64,000 bases of DNA from Winogradskyella sp. (GTDB lineage: Bacteria; Bacteroidota; Bacteroidia; Flavobacteriales; Flavobacteriaceae), in NCBI RefSeq assembly GCF_028282165.1, contig NZ_JANQIM010000003.1, positions 155,993-219,992 of the forward strand. Reading direction: 5' to 3'. The notes under the pieces were generated by a model. It saw only the letters and a list, made by a program, of their open reading frames with translations. It did not search any database and was not told the DNA's origin. This document shows positions 43,212 to 53,530 of this stretch, piece after piece. A program made the translations under genes and the position numbers. Position 1 is the stretch's first letter, and the number at the start of each line of letters is the position of its first letter.

Positions 43212-43242
43212 ATTGAATCCATCAATTAAGTTCTTACCTTTA
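43212..43242 (+). promoter_or_regulatory. Promoter of the FAD oxidoreductase / 4Fe-4S operon
   Basis: ATTG (43212-43215) and TACCTTTA (43235-43242) are 19 bp apart, as in TTTG-N19-TAnnTTTG. The ATG lies 35 bp downstream. Confidence 0.45.
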
Positions 43243-43277
43243 AGTGCGACAGATCAATCACTAACAATCAAATTTTT

Positions 43278-44582
43278 ATGGAACACATTGTCATTATCGG
43301 TAATGGTATTTCTGGAGTTACCTTAGCCAGACATATCCGAAAACTTTCCGAAAAAAAAATCACTATTGTTTCAGCGGAAACCGAATATTTTTTCTCACGC
43401 ACAGCTCTTATGTATGTGTATATGGGACATATGAAGTTTGAGCATACACAACCTTATGAAAATTGGTTTTGGGAGAAGAATCGTATCGATCTTAAAAAAG
43501 GCTATGTGGAAAATGTGGATGTAAATTCCAAGATACTTCATTTTTCAAATGGTGAAACTATGCCCTATGATAAGCTGGTTATAGCAACAGGAAGTAAACC
43601 TAATAAATTTGGATGGCCGGGACAGGATTTAGATGGTGTAATGGGCATGTACCACAAACAAGATTTAGAAAATCTTGAAAAATATGCGCCAAATAAAGAC
43701 ATATGTAAGCGTGCTGTCATCGTAGGTGGTGGATTAATAGGTATTGAGCTAGCCGAAATGTTAAATAGCAGAAGTATTCCCGTAACCTTTTTAGTGCGAG
43801 AGTCTAGCTTTTGGAATGGCGTATTGCCAGAGGGCGAAAGTGCTATGATTAATAGACACATTAGAAATCATCATATTGATTTACGGCTTTCTACGAACCT
43901 AAGAGAGATAAAATCTGATGGCAATGGAAAAGTGAAATCGGTAGTTATAGAAGAAACTGGCGAAGAAATTCAATGCGATGTGGTAGGTTTAACAGCAGGT
44001 GTATCTCCTAATATTGATTTTTTAAAAGATTCTGAAATAGAGACTGGGCGCGGCGTAAAAGTGAACCGCTATCTCGAAACCAATATCCCAGATGTGTATG
44101 CCATAGGAGATTGTGCAGAACAGCGCGAAGCTATTGGTAATCGCAGACCCATTGAAGCCGTTTGGTATACAGGCCGTATGATGGGTGAAACCTTAGCACA
44201 AACGATTTGCGGAAATCGCATGCAGTACAAACCTGGGCATTGGTTTAACTCTGCCAAGTTTATGGATATAGAATACCAAACTTATGGTTGGGTATTTGGA
44301 AGCAAGGGACAGCCAGACCATGAAGAACACTTCCATTGGAAACACAAAGATGATACAAAATGTATTACCGTTGCATTCGATAAGAACACCAACGAATTTT
44401 TAGGCATCAACACTTTTGGTATTAGAATGCGACATGAAACATTTGACAAATGGCTTACTGAAAAACGTGACATGGACTATGTAATGAACCATCTAGCCGA
44501 AGCCAACTTTGACCCTGAGTTTTATTCGAGATTTGAAAAAGAGATTTTAGCAGCCTACAACAACCAACTACAAATCGTATAA
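43278..44582 (+). CDS. FAD/NAD(P)-dependent oxidoreductase
   Basis: The 434-residue protein has two Rossmann folds: IVIIGNGISGVTLARHI (4-20) for FAD and VIVGGGLIGIELAEM (about 148-162) for NAD(P)H. ATGSKPNKFGWPG and DVYAIGDCAEQ fit the pyridine nucleotide-disulfide oxidoreductase/nitrite reductase-like group. No redox CxxxxC disulfide is seen near the first motif. It lies 2 bp before a membrane 4Fe-4S protein, so the two probably pass electrons between NAD(P)H and a membrane or periplasmic partner. The substrate is unknown. Confidence 0.85.
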   Translation: MEHIVIIGNGISGVTLARHIRKLSEKKITIVSAETEYFFSRTALMYVYMGHMKFEHTQPYENWFWEKNRIDLKKGYVENVDVNSKILHFSNGETMPYDKLVIATGSKPNKFGWPGQDLDGVMGMYHKQDLENLEKYAPNKDICKRAVIVGGGLIGIELAEMLNSRSIPVTFLVRESSFWNGVLPEGESAMINRHIRNHHIDLRLSTNLREIKSDGNGKVKSVVIEETGEEIQCDVVGLTAGVSPNIDFLKDSEIETGRGVKVNRYLETNIPDVYAIGDCAEQREAIGNRRPIEAVWYTGRMMGETLAQTICGNRMQYKPGHWFNSAKFMDIEYQTYGWVFGSKGQPDHEEHFHWKHKDDTKCITVAFDKNTNEFLGINTFGIRMRHETFDKWLTEKRDMDYVMNHLAEANFDPEFYSRFEKEILAAYNNQLQIV

Positions 44583-44584
44583 CC

Positions 44585-46174
44585 ATGAGTAATAAATTAA
44601 ATCATAGCATGTCTTTAGCAAGACCAGACGCTTTAGACATCACCACAAAACAAAAGGTAGCACTAGGTATAGGCATTGTTGGATTATTCATATTGGCCTT
44701 AGCACTTTTTAATACCGACTTTGCTAATCAAGGACTGTTCTTAACTTTAGCATTGGGGTTTATTGTTTCTGGTACGGCTATCTATTCTAGAAGTGCTTAT
44801 CTAAATAAACTAGAAGGCATAAAAAATGATGGGCAGTGGTTTAAATCTATATCCTCAAGAGGGTTTTGGGGCTGGGCTGCAGGTATAATTCTAACTACAT
44901 TTTATATCATATTGTATTTCTATCCTCAATATTTAGGTCTCGGAAAAGATGGTGCAGAAAACACCGGACTCATAAGTCTTTTTGACCCTTTAAGCCAATT
45001 ATTAGCAGGTAGAAATGCCAGTCAATGGTTTGTTTACGGTACACTTTATACCATTGCTATTTTGGCATTTGGTTATAAGTTTATTTTGAAATATAGGCAT
45101 AACCGCTATCAAAAGATAAGAACAGTTTCAGTGATGTTCTTTCAATTAGGTTTTGCTTTTTTGATACCAGAGTTTATGTACGTAATGAATAATGATTTAC
45201 CATACTATGACTTAAAAAGCATCTGGCCGCTTAACTATTATATTTTTGATGAATGGTCTGTTAAAGGATTTCTATCTAATGGAAATATTGGTCTGGCCCT
45301 AATTCTGTTTGGTATTCTTTCCATATTTGTCATTACTCCTATACTTACTTACAAATACGGTAAACGCTGGTACTGTTCTTGGGTTTGCGGCTGTGGTGGT
45401 CTTGCAGAAACCGCTGGGGATCCATTTAGACATTTATCCTCTAAAAAACTATCGGCTTGGAAATTAGAACGCTGGTTAATTCACTTAGTGCTTGTCTTTT
45501 CTGTAGTGATGACAACTGCTATGGTCTATACTTATTTAGGTTACGACAGCAATGATTTTTGGTTAACAAGAGGTGTATTCATCACGTTGGTCATAGTTTT
45601 CCTTACTATGATCTTTGCTGGTGTTATGTATTTTAAACGACAAGAACTAGGAAAAGACGCCAAATATGGCGCCATAGGTTTCTTTGTTGTTATTGCGCTT
45701 TTACTCATTATGCATTTTACTGGAACTACTAATGAATTGTTTTATGTGAAAGCCGGTAACTTAAGATCAGTTTATGGTATTTACATCGGCTCAATCTTTT
45801 CAGGCGTTATTGGTACAGGATTCTATCCCATTTTAGGAAGTAGAGCTTGGTGTCGCTTCGGTTGTCCCATGGCAGCGATCTTAGGATTCCAGCAACGTTT
45901 ATTTTCAAAATTTAGAATAACAACCAATGGCGGTCAGTGTATCTCTTGCGGCAACTGTTCTAATAGTTGCGAAATGGGAATCGATGTTAGACACTATGCC
46001 CAAAAAGGCGAAAACATTGTACGTTCTAGCTGTGTTGGTTGCGGTATATGTGCGGCTGTTTGTCCTAGAGGTGTATTAAAATTAGAGAATGATAGCATGA
46101 AAGGGCGAATTAATCCGACAGAGGTTTTATTAGGTAATGATGTAGACCTCATGGCACTTGTAAATCAGAAATAG
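44585..46174 (+). CDS. Membrane 4Fe-4S ferredoxin-type protein (NosR/CcoG-like)
   Basis: The 529-residue protein has about eight to ten membrane helices. A cysteine motif CSWVCGCGGLAE (about 267) comes first, then CRFGCPMAA (about 428) as in the NapH/CcoG group. Two 4Fe-4S clusters follow, CISCGNCSNSC (about 455) and CVGCGICAAVCP (about 485). It would move electrons within the membrane, taking them from the FAD protein encoded just upstream. The last 25 residues are repeated as a stray copy at 55268-55345, showing that the gene's 3' end was duplicated. Confidence 0.88.
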   Translation: MSNKLNHSMSLARPDALDITTKQKVALGIGIVGLFILALALFNTDFANQGLFLTLALGFIVSGTAIYSRSAYLNKLEGIKNDGQWFKSISSRGFWGWAAGIILTTFYIILYFYPQYLGLGKDGAENTGLISLFDPLSQLLAGRNASQWFVYGTLYTIAILAFGYKFILKYRHNRYQKIRTVSVMFFQLGFAFLIPEFMYVMNNDLPYYDLKSIWPLNYYIFDEWSVKGFLSNGNIGLALILFGILSIFVITPILTYKYGKRWYCSWVCGCGGLAETAGDPFRHLSSKKLSAWKLERWLIHLVLVFSVVMTTAMVYTYLGYDSNDFWLTRGVFITLVIVFLTMIFAGVMYFKRQELGKDAKYGAIGFFVVIALLLIMHFTGTTNELFYVKAGNLRSVYGIYIGSIFSGVIGTGFYPILGSRAWCRFGCPMAAILGFQQRLFSKFRITTNGGQCISCGNCSNSCEMGIDVRHYAQKGENIVRSSCVGCGICAAVCPRGVLKLENDSMKGRINPTEVLLGNDVDLMALVNQK

Positions 46175-46329
46175 AAGCCACAACAGCATTGACCATTTGT
46201 ACCTTAGAACTAACTGTATCTATACACATCTTAAGTTTACAGTCTATTACTTTTTGAATATTAATCAGAAAGAACAAAAGAGAGAAATAAGGTTAATATT
46301 ATAAGGTGAAAACTCTGAGTCAATTAAGT

Positions 46330-46726
46330 CTAATCTGTCATTTTTGTATAGGTTAATCCATCCCAAATGGCTTTTACAACTATACCTTCTTCTATATTAA
46401 AGTGAATAACTGAACCAGATCGTGGTATCATCTCCACTCGAATTGAATTGGGATCAGTATAAGGTTCTGCTACTGGCGATTTTAAATTCCCAACCTGTGC
46501 AGTTAATTGGTTACCTACAATATATTTAATTTCGAGAGTGCCAAATAATTCGCTGATGTAGGTTCCGGCATATTCTTCATGTGGGAGTTCCAGTTGCCAA
46601 ATTCCATCCATAACCATAACCGAAACGTTTAAGATCACCATATTTACTGTCTTGAGTAGCATGAGATAAAAGGCTATTTTTAATCATACTGGCATCAAAT
46701 ATTTGTTTTTGGTACAAATGTTTCAG
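46330..46726 (-). pseudogene. Remnant of a serine beta-lactamase-like hydrolase
   Basis: The upstream part (about 46600-46726) reads in one frame as a class C beta-lactamase/esterase fragment ending YGDLKRFGYGYGW. It then hits a stop. The downstream part continues in another frame as LPHEEYAGTYISELFGTLEI and on to a stop at 46330, the small C-terminal domain (DUF3471-like) of the same family. The catalytic Ser-x-x-Lys part and the piece between are missing. A 110-codon open frame covers only the second half. It is a frame-shifted and internally deleted remnant. Confidence 0.65.
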
Positions 46727-46819
46727 TTAAAAACCAAAAAAACACGCGAACTAACGAGTTTCAATTAAAATACACAATAGGTTAATTAGATTAGAAAATA
46801 TCCTAACAAGCTATTCGAC

Positions 46820-48427
46820 TTATTTTATAATCAGTTTCTCTGTTTTTTCCTGTTGATAATTGCTCAACTTTACAATGTAAACATTACTGGCCAGGCGAGA
46901 AGCATCGATTTGATGTGTGTTTCTACCAGCAGCTAGGGTATCGCTTAAGACAAGACGTCCTTGGATATCGAACACACTTAACGTGCTGTCTTCCAACAGT
47001 TGTCCCTCAACGTATATGGTCTGGTCTACAGAAAACAACTGTAAGCTTGTAACTACCTGGTTTTCAACTCCTAATGTTATATTTCCAAAATGAAGAAAAA
47101 ACCTTCCTGTACCATCGATAGCTTCACTGGGAACAAAAGTATAATCTTCATTATTGAGCAATGTAAAGGTATTGAAGACGTTGTCTTCCAAATAGACCTG
47201 GGTTGCTTCTGGTAAGCTAGAATCTTCTATACTGAATACAACCTGCTCTCCTTGTGAAGCTTTAAGACCCAAAGGGATGATCACATTAGTCATGTCATTA
47301 TCTGACAAAGCCTGGACCGCTATTTTACGACCGGCATTGTTCTCCACAAGATTGGAGTACAATTCAAAATTTGAAGCACTGCCAGAATAAATGGCAGCGT
47401 CATAGCCTATATCCAAACCTAGCGAACCGTCAGCATTAAAATAAAACTCCGTGGGATAGGAATTGGTATTATCACTTGCCAAAAGCCGTAATCTATAATT
47501 CTCGCCGTTGGGCCTGCCCAAGATAAAATCATCTGTGCCACTAATCGATCGCATAGCCGTGGTGAACGCTAATGTGTTGGAATTAGCGGGATTATCACTA
47601 ACAAAGAAGCCCTGTCCCGGTGCAATGTTGACGTCAGTGTTCAACATGTTATTTATGATTATAAAATTATTTATTTGGCCCGGTCCTGAAAATGTACCGT
47701 CTGTGTAACCATAAATGGCTGCAGCACTAGGGTCCAACGTACTCAATGCAGGGTCTGCATCTGTGTTTTCGATCAGAAACTCCTGAGCCTTAATATAGGA
47801 AGGGTAAGGATTCCCAACCAAGTTCCAACGACTGTTCGACATCGATGATGTCGTTATTGAAACATTGGCCACATCTGTAGAACGTACCTTGCCACTAAAT
47901 CTAATGATATGATCTGATGCTAATTCTGTGGCAGCACGATAACCTTTACCTTCTTCCAAAAGGTCTACATTGTCTGAATCGTAATTAATATAAGCTCGTA
48001 GATCATTATCGTAGGGCCCGAAGGCGAAGACGGAAACATCGCTTGGGTTATTGGCAATAACGTTTTGGTTATCACCAAAGGTCAACAGGGTCACAAAGTC
48101 AAAACCAGTATCAAAAACTGGCAATGCCACCAAATCATTACCACCAGAAGTACCGCTACCTATGGCATTAACATAACGATCATAGTGAACATCAGCAGAA
48201 CTGGTACCAAGGGAACCGTCTAATATCAAGTTGGAATAGCTGTTGGATGTTGACTTTAGTACAATGTCTGCATTGGTAAAAGAGGCCTCGGAGCCGACCA
48301 CGAGTGAAGTCCCTTCTGTAACAGTCACTCTATCTTGACCCTTGGTTGTAACCGTAAATACAGAAAATGTCATTAAAAACAGTACTACTTTTTTTAGTGG
48401 ACTTATTTTAAGGAAGGAATTTTTCAT
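46820..48427 (-). CDS. Secreted protein with T9SS sorting domain
   Basis: The 535-residue protein has a signal peptide (about 1-30). A long beta-rich region with repeated NPYPSYIKAQEF and FFVSDNPANSN-type motifs is seen in flavobacterial surface proteins. The C-terminal type IX secretion sorting domain (about 460-535) has VFDIQGRLVLSDTL, NTHQIDASRLASNVYIVKL and the end EKLIIK. It is exported by the type IX system and attached to the surface. It is the last gene of a three-gene operon, 33 bp after the S74 protein gene. Confidence 0.85.
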   Translation of the reverse strand: MKNSFLKISPLKKVVLFLMTFSVFTVTTKGQDRVTVTEGTSLVVGSEASFTNADIVLKSTSNSYSNLILDGSLGTSSADVHYDRYVNAIGSGTSGGNDLVALPVFDTGFDFVTLLTFGDNQNVIANNPSDVSVFAFGPYDNDLRAYINYDSDNVDLLEEGKGYRAATELASDHIIRFSGKVRSTDVANVSITTSSMSNSRWNLVGNPYPSYIKAQEFLIENTDADPALSTLDPSAAAIYGYTDGTFSGPGQINNFIIINNMLNTDVNIAPGQGFFVSDNPANSNTLAFTTAMRSISGTDDFILGRPNGENYRLRLLASDNTNSYPTEFYFNADGSLGLDIGYDAAIYSGSASNFELYSNLVENNAGRKIAVQALSDNDMTNVIIPLGLKASQGEQVVFSIEDSSLPEATQVYLEDNVFNTFTLLNNEDYTFVPSEAIDGTGRFFLHFGNITLGVENQVVTSLQLFSVDQTIYVEGQLLEDSTLSVFDIQGRLVLSDTLAAGRNTHQIDASRLASNVYIVKLSNYQQEKTEKLIIK

Positions 48428-48460
48428 TTCAAAAAATTTTAGTTTTGGTTTTTCAAAAGA

Positions 48461-51274
48461 TCATTCTTTTGCTTGTGTTGCTAAAGACTCTAACACCGCT
48501 TCTATATTTGCCAAACGGCTTTCATAGGCGCTATTTTGATTCTTTAACTGTTCATTTTCATCTTCCAGAATTTCTAATCGTTTAACCAGCGCTCGTATAG
48601 CTTCTACGTACATAGCATCGTAAGTACCATAGGCTGTTTGTAAATAGCCTTCGGCGTCTTCTTCAACCAAGACTGGGAATACCGCTTGGATGTTCTGCGC
48701 CGTAAAGCCGTATTGTATCCCTTTTGGACGATCATAACCGGTTCTGTTATCATTCCATTCGTAGGTGATGCCTTGTAAAGTCAAAAGCTTTTCTAATATG
48801 GTTTTAGAATCTAAAGCTGTTATATTTTTTTTTAACCGTGCGTCGGAATTGGCCAACCAATCCCCTGCAGTACTTTTGGATGCTGTACCATTTACTTCAA
48901 GACGATGTGTAGAAGGATTACGGGCTATACCTAGACCATCAGAATCTACCTCTACTTGTCTAAAGCCATTAGCTACCAAATTAATCTGGTCATCGCCACC
49001 AAGAAAACCATTATTACCAATAGTAATCATCGTGGATGCTTCACCGCGTTCACCCGGTGCTTCTATGGCATTGGCATATACCCATGGCACAGTGATAAAG
49101 CCTTTTCCACCTTGGAATGAGAATCTTTGCACAAAACTTTGAGTACCTAAATTAATATCACCAATTCTAGCATTGTTTTCTACTATTGCATCATCTGCAT
49201 TTAACGTAGTAATGCTAGCTGTGGACGCTGAGATATCAGAAGAAGAAAAATTACCTGTAGCAGAAACATCACCATTAGCGTCTACCATCAATCTGCTATT
49301 GCCATTGGTGACCAGATGTATTTCATCATCTGCACCAAAAAAGCCATCATTCCCTATAGTAATAAGCGTAGCTTCATCATTGCGTTCGCCCTGAGCTTCT
49401 ATAGCGTTGGTATAGACCCAAGGTGTAGTCGTAAAACCGTTATTGGTTTGTGTGGAAACACTTTGTACCAGACTTTCATTACCAAGGCTAATATCACCTA
49501 ATCTAGCATTATTTTCTACTTCAACATTGTCAATATTTAGCGTCGTAATATTTGCTGTGGAAGCAGAAATATCAGTTGTAGAAAGGTTACCCGAAGTAGA
49601 AACATCGCCATTAGCGTCAACCATCAATCTGCTATTGCCATTGGTGACCAGATGTATTTCATCATCTGCTCCATAAACGCCATCATTTCCTATGGTAATA
49701 AGGGTTGCCTCATCATTTCGCTCGCCTTGAGCTTCTATGGCGTTGGTATAGACCCAAGGTGTGGTCGTAAAGCCGTTATTGGTTTGCGTGGAAACGCTTT
49801 GTACTAGGCTTTCGTTACCAAGGCTAATATTACCTAATCTAGCATTGTTTTCTACTACGGCATTACTAACATTGAGCTGGTTAGCGTTAGTAATGTCAAA
49901 GTTGGCCAAATCGACATCCATTGTAGCGATATGGTCTCCCAAGTTATCCATATAATTATCCAGATTTGTAGCGATTAATGCTCCTGATAGTGGGTCGACT
50001 GCTGTTGAATAAATACAACTCAATTGAAATACTTTAACACCATCATTACTTCCCGTATATGCATAACTGCCAAAAACATCAACATCATTCAATTGACTGG
50101 AAGATACACTGTTGAATAAGATTGGGGTCGTTGGATCACTGATATCTATAAGATTCAAACCGCTTGTGCCTCCTACGTATGCCATATCTCCAGATACGTC
50201 TAATGACGTTGGGACATCACCGATATTTAAACTTCCCACTTCATTTGGTGCACTGGGTGTACTAACATCTATGACCCTTAAGTCATTGCTTTCATCATCC
50301 ACGATATAAACAAAATCTCCAGATACATCCATGCCAATAGGAGAATTACCGATGCCTAAAAGACTAATTGCATTAGGATTTGTAGAATCACTAACGTCAA
50401 ATATTTCTAAGAAACCCGATGTAGCAGATTTATGGATACTATAAGCATAATTGTTCGAAACCACTATTCCAAACGGTTCATTATTGCCATTAGGAATTGC
50501 GGTCCCCAAAATATTTAAATTTAAAGGGTCACTACGATCGTAGATTCTAAATTCAGAACTGTCAATCGTGAACACAAAATTGTCGGCAAGGGCGATATTT
50601 ACATTACCTGCATTTCCAATGGCCACTGTGTTGATTACTACCGAACTCTCAGGGTCGCTGATATCAACAATGGCTAATAAATCATCCGAGTTACCATTAA
50701 CAAAGTTATTCAACATTACAAACGCAAGATCTGTTGAAACTTCAATCTGTGAATTCAATACACCACTTAGTGCATCTGCTAACAATAAACCATTACCTAA
50801 GCTAGGGTTAAAGGGATCGCTGATACTACCCACATTTAAGACTGGTGTATTCGCTGGTAAAACAAAAGCACGATCGTTATGGATGGCAACGGATTGTATG
50901 TTAGAACTAGAGGATTGTCCAATTTCTTCAAGGCAAGAAAAATTTGATTCTGGGATATTCCCTAATAAATCTTGCGGATTTAATGTTTGAGTACTATTTC
51001 TTATCTCAATCCATTCAGAGTTGTCGTAATACCAAAACGAGGCGGTCGAGGTGTCATAGACAACTAATCCGTTAGCTGGATTGCTTATAGCTTCACGTTG
51101 ACCTGTGTTCATTCTTGGGGTGAGCATACCCTTATCAGTACTCACAATATCCAAGGCTGAGGATGTATTGGGTGTTTCCGTATTGATCCCAATTTGTGCA
51201 TAAGACAGCATGATACCGGCACACCATATTAGTGTGAATGCAGTATACTTTAAGGTTGATCTTAGAGATTTCAT
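48461..51274 (-). CDS. Surface protein with LVIVD repeats and S74 chaperone domain (long)
   Basis: The 937-residue protein has a signal peptide (ending MLSYAQIG). An N-terminal region IGINTETPNTSSALDIVS and LVIVD-type beta-propeller blades (about 130-420, LIDISDPTTP) come next. A tandem-repeat section (about 480-810) leads to a C-terminal Peptidase S74 intramolecular chaperone domain with SDARLKKNI and YGFTAQNIQAVFPVLV. A coiled coil ends it (about 895-930). Such domains trimerise fibres and may cleave themselves off. The ATG at 51274 was preferred to an upstream GTG. Confidence 0.83.
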   Translation of the reverse strand: MKSLRSTLKYTAFTLIWCAGIMLSYAQIGINTETPNTSSALDIVSTDKGMLTPRMNTGQREAISNPANGLVVYDTSTASFWYYDNSEWIEIRNSTQTLNPQDLLGNIPESNFSCLEEIGQSSSSNIQSVAIHNDRAFVLPANTPVLNVGSISDPFNPSLGNGLLLADALSGVLNSQIEVSTDLAFVMLNNFVNGNSDDLLAIVDISDPESSVVINTVAIGNAGNVNIALADNFVFTIDSSEFRIYDRSDPLNLNILGTAIPNGNNEPFGIVVSNNYAYSIHKSATSGFLEIFDVSDSTNPNAISLLGIGNSPIGMDVSGDFVYIVDDESNDLRVIDVSTPSAPNEVGSLNIGDVPTSLDVSGDMAYVGGTSGLNLIDISDPTTPILFNSVSSSQLNDVDVFGSYAYTGSNDGVKVFQLSCIYSTAVDPLSGALIATNLDNYMDNLGDHIATMDVDLANFDITNANQLNVSNAVVENNARLGNISLGNESLVQSVSTQTNNGFTTTPWVYTNAIEAQGERNDEATLITIGNDGVYGADDEIHLVTNGNSRLMVDANGDVSTSGNLSTTDISASTANITTLNIDNVEVENNARLGDISLGNESLVQSVSTQTNNGFTTTPWVYTNAIEAQGERNDEATLITIGNDGFFGADDEIHLVTNGNSRLMVDANGDVSATGNFSSSDISASTASITTLNADDAIVENNARIGDINLGTQSFVQRFSFQGGKGFITVPWVYANAIEAPGERGEASTMITIGNNGFLGGDDQINLVANGFRQVEVDSDGLGIARNPSTHRLEVNGTASKSTAGDWLANSDARLKKNITALDSKTILEKLLTLQGITYEWNDNRTGYDRPKGIQYGFTAQNIQAVFPVLVEEDAEGYLQTAYGTYDAMYVEAIRALVKRLEILEDENEQLKNQNSAYESRLANIEAVLESLATQAKE
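49167..49838. repeat. Two 336-bp tandem repeats inside the S74 protein gene
   Basis: Two units of 336 bp (112 codons; 49167-49502 and 49503-49838) are followed by the start of a third. Long stretches are identical, for example the sequence encoding NGNSRLMVDANGDV. The strong identity means recent expansion in the fibre-like repeat region. Confidence 0.8.
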
Positions 51275-51286
51275 AAGCACTTTTTT

Positions 51287-53452
51287 TTATTCGTTTGTTT
51301 TTATGCCATTAGCATTGAGTAAGGCCTTTATTTCTGCAACTTCTGTTTCTAGTTGGCTTAGCCTTTGGTTTTCTAGTTCTAAAGCTCTAATGTGTTTCTG
51401 TTGTGTTTCTATACGCTTTACTAAGGCCCGTATCGCTTCCACATACATGGCGTCATATGTTCCGTAAGACGTCTGTAAATAGCCTTGGGCATCTTCCTCC
51501 ACTAAGGTTGGAAACACATCTTTTATATTTTGTGCTGTAAATCCATACTGTAAACCCTCTGGACGCTTATAGCCTGTCTTATCATCATCCCATTTATAGG
51601 TAACACCTTGTAAAGTCAGCATTTTTTGCAAAATGATTTCTGAATCTAATGTTGTGATATTTTTCTTGAGTCGCGCATCGGAATTAGCGAGCCAGTCACC
51701 TGCAGTATTTTTGGAAGCATTCCCGTTCACTTCTAGTCTTTCTGAGGTAGGATTACGACCAATACCGACTCTGCCATTCATATCCACTTGCAATCGGCTA
51801 ATACCATTAGTTACCAAATGAATTTCATCATCATTACCGTAGGTACCATCATTACCAATGGTAATTAATGTGGATGTAGCATCACGCTCGTCTTGCGCTT
51901 CTATGGCATTGGTATAGACCCAAGGCGTTGTAGTAAAGCCGTTACCGGCCTGGTTGGAGGTGCCTTGGTCAGTACTTTCATCCCCTAGATTAAGCCCTCC
52001 TATTACAGCAAGATTGGTATTTAATATACCATTAGCATCTGAGAAAAAACTAGCAATAACAGTATTGGCATTAGTTACATTAAAATTAGCCAAGTCCAGA
52101 TTGGTCGTAGCTGTATGACTGCCCAGGTCATCTCCCATAACAGGATTGTCAATACTAGTACTTATAAATTCGCCTGTGACCTGGTTGACAGCTAACGCGA
52201 GGGTACATCCCAATGATACCACTCTTAATTGGTTATTGGCTAATACATAGGCATAATTACCTGAAACAACAACATCTTTGAGTTCTGAACCTGCCGCCCA
52301 TGTATTAACATCTATTGGATTATTTGGATTATCAATATCAATAATCTCAAGTTCTTGAGAACCGTCGCCGATGACATAAGCATAATTCCCCGAAACATCT
52401 AGGGAAATGGGCGAAGCACCAACAGGTAGGCTCGCTACTAATGATGGTGAACTCGGTGTACCTATATTGATTACATTCAGTTCATTAGTATCCTCATCAA
52501 TTACATATACATAATTGCCTTCTACAACTAAAGCGACCGGATTAATACCAAAATCAATCTCGCCTATTAGATTTGGGTTAGATGGATTACTAACATTAAT
52601 TATTTCCAGTTTTCCCGTCAAATCACTGCTTATCACATAAACAAAGTCTCCTAAAACAGCTACATCTTGATGACCTGTAGAGACCAAATCGAAATCAATA
52701 TTCCTTATCAGATTATTCGGATTACTGATATCATAACTATAAAATGTACCATTATCTACAATGTAAGCGTTATTTTCACTAATCGTCATGGTTACATTTC
52801 TATTGGCGGTAAAATCTTCTTGATCTAATGCTACCATGTTGGTTGGATCACTGACATCAATTGATACGACTCTATCCACAGCACCTATACGACTATGAAG
52901 CACCGCAAACACAACGTTATCCTTAACTTCTACTTCCACTACGTCATAATCGGCAAAAAATATAGTTCCTTCTGTAAAAGGATCAGATACATCACTGATG
53001 CTAATGGCTCTTATTATATTTGCAGATGGTACATATGCATAATCGTTGCCTATTGCTAAGGAGCTAAGAAATCCAACTATAGCGATTGAACCCGCTGTTT
53101 CTAAGCAAAACGCTTGAGGATCCAAAGACTCATTAACTAAAAGGATGTCATCGGTAGTTAACAGCTTGTTATCATTCCTAATCTCATTCCACTCTGCGTT
53201 ATCGTAATACCAAAACGAGATTGTTGAGGTATCATACACTATTAGTCCATTAGCAGGGTTGGCAATAGCTTCGCGTTGGGTGGTTGTCATTCTAGGAGTA
53301 AGCATGCCTTTCTCTGTACTCACGATGTCTAAAGCAGATGACGCGTCTGGTGTTTCTGTATTAACTCCAATTTGTGCAGAGCAAAATAAAGTCATACAAC
53401 CAAACAAAAGGCCTAGCATGTTTTTTATAATGGATGATTTGAGTGTTTCCAT
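51287..53452 (-). CDS. Surface protein with LVIVD repeats and S74 chaperone domain (short)
   Basis: The 721-residue paralogue of the previous protein has a signal peptide (ending LFCSAQIG), the same IGVNTETPDASSALDIVS opening, and LVIVD-type blades (about 115-430, NVSNPSNPNLIGEI). A single copy of the GFTTTPWVYTNAIEAQ repeat is present. The C-terminal S74 domain has SDARLKKNI and YGFTAQNIKDVFP with a short coiled coil. The METLKS start at 53452 gives a signal peptide; a longer frame start would not. It is first in the operon, 12 bp before the longer gene. Confidence 0.83.
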   Translation of the reverse strand: METLKSSIIKNMLGLLFGCMTLFCSAQIGVNTETPDASSALDIVSTEKGMLTPRMTTTQREAIANPANGLIVYDTSTISFWYYDNAEWNEIRNDNKLLTTDDILLVNESLDPQAFCLETAGSIAIVGFLSSLAIGNDYAYVPSANIIRAISISDVSDPFTEGTIFFADYDVVEVEVKDNVVFAVLHSRIGAVDRVVSIDVSDPTNMVALDQEDFTANRNVTMTISENNAYIVDNGTFYSYDISNPNNLIRNIDFDLVSTGHQDVAVLGDFVYVISSDLTGKLEIINVSNPSNPNLIGEIDFGINPVALVVEGNYVYVIDEDTNELNVINIGTPSSPSLVASLPVGASPISLDVSGNYAYVIGDGSQELEIIDIDNPNNPIDVNTWAAGSELKDVVVSGNYAYVLANNQLRVVSLGCTLALAVNQVTGEFISTSIDNPVMGDDLGSHTATTNLDLANFNVTNANTVIASFFSDANGILNTNLAVIGGLNLGDESTDQGTSNQAGNGFTTTPWVYTNAIEAQDERDATSTLITIGNDGTYGNDDEIHLVTNGISRLQVDMNGRVGIGRNPTSERLEVNGNASKNTAGDWLANSDARLKKNITTLDSEIILQKMLTLQGVTYKWDDDKTGYKRPEGLQYGFTAQNIKDVFPTLVEEDAQGYLQTSYGTYDAMYVEAIRALVKRIETQQKHIRALELENQRLSQLETEVAEIKALLNANGIKTNE

Positions 53453-53530
53453 ATTGAATAAACTTTTTCTTCTACGTTTAACAAATTTTAAAGCATCAAA
53501 TTTCAAATAAATCATTTACTATTTCCGATA

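Noticed and set aside
48765..50990. Several plus-strand open frames (for example 48765-49142, 49173-49394, 50568-50990)
   Set aside because: They lie antisense to the long S74 protein gene, repeat with its 336-bp units, and show no domain or signal of their own.
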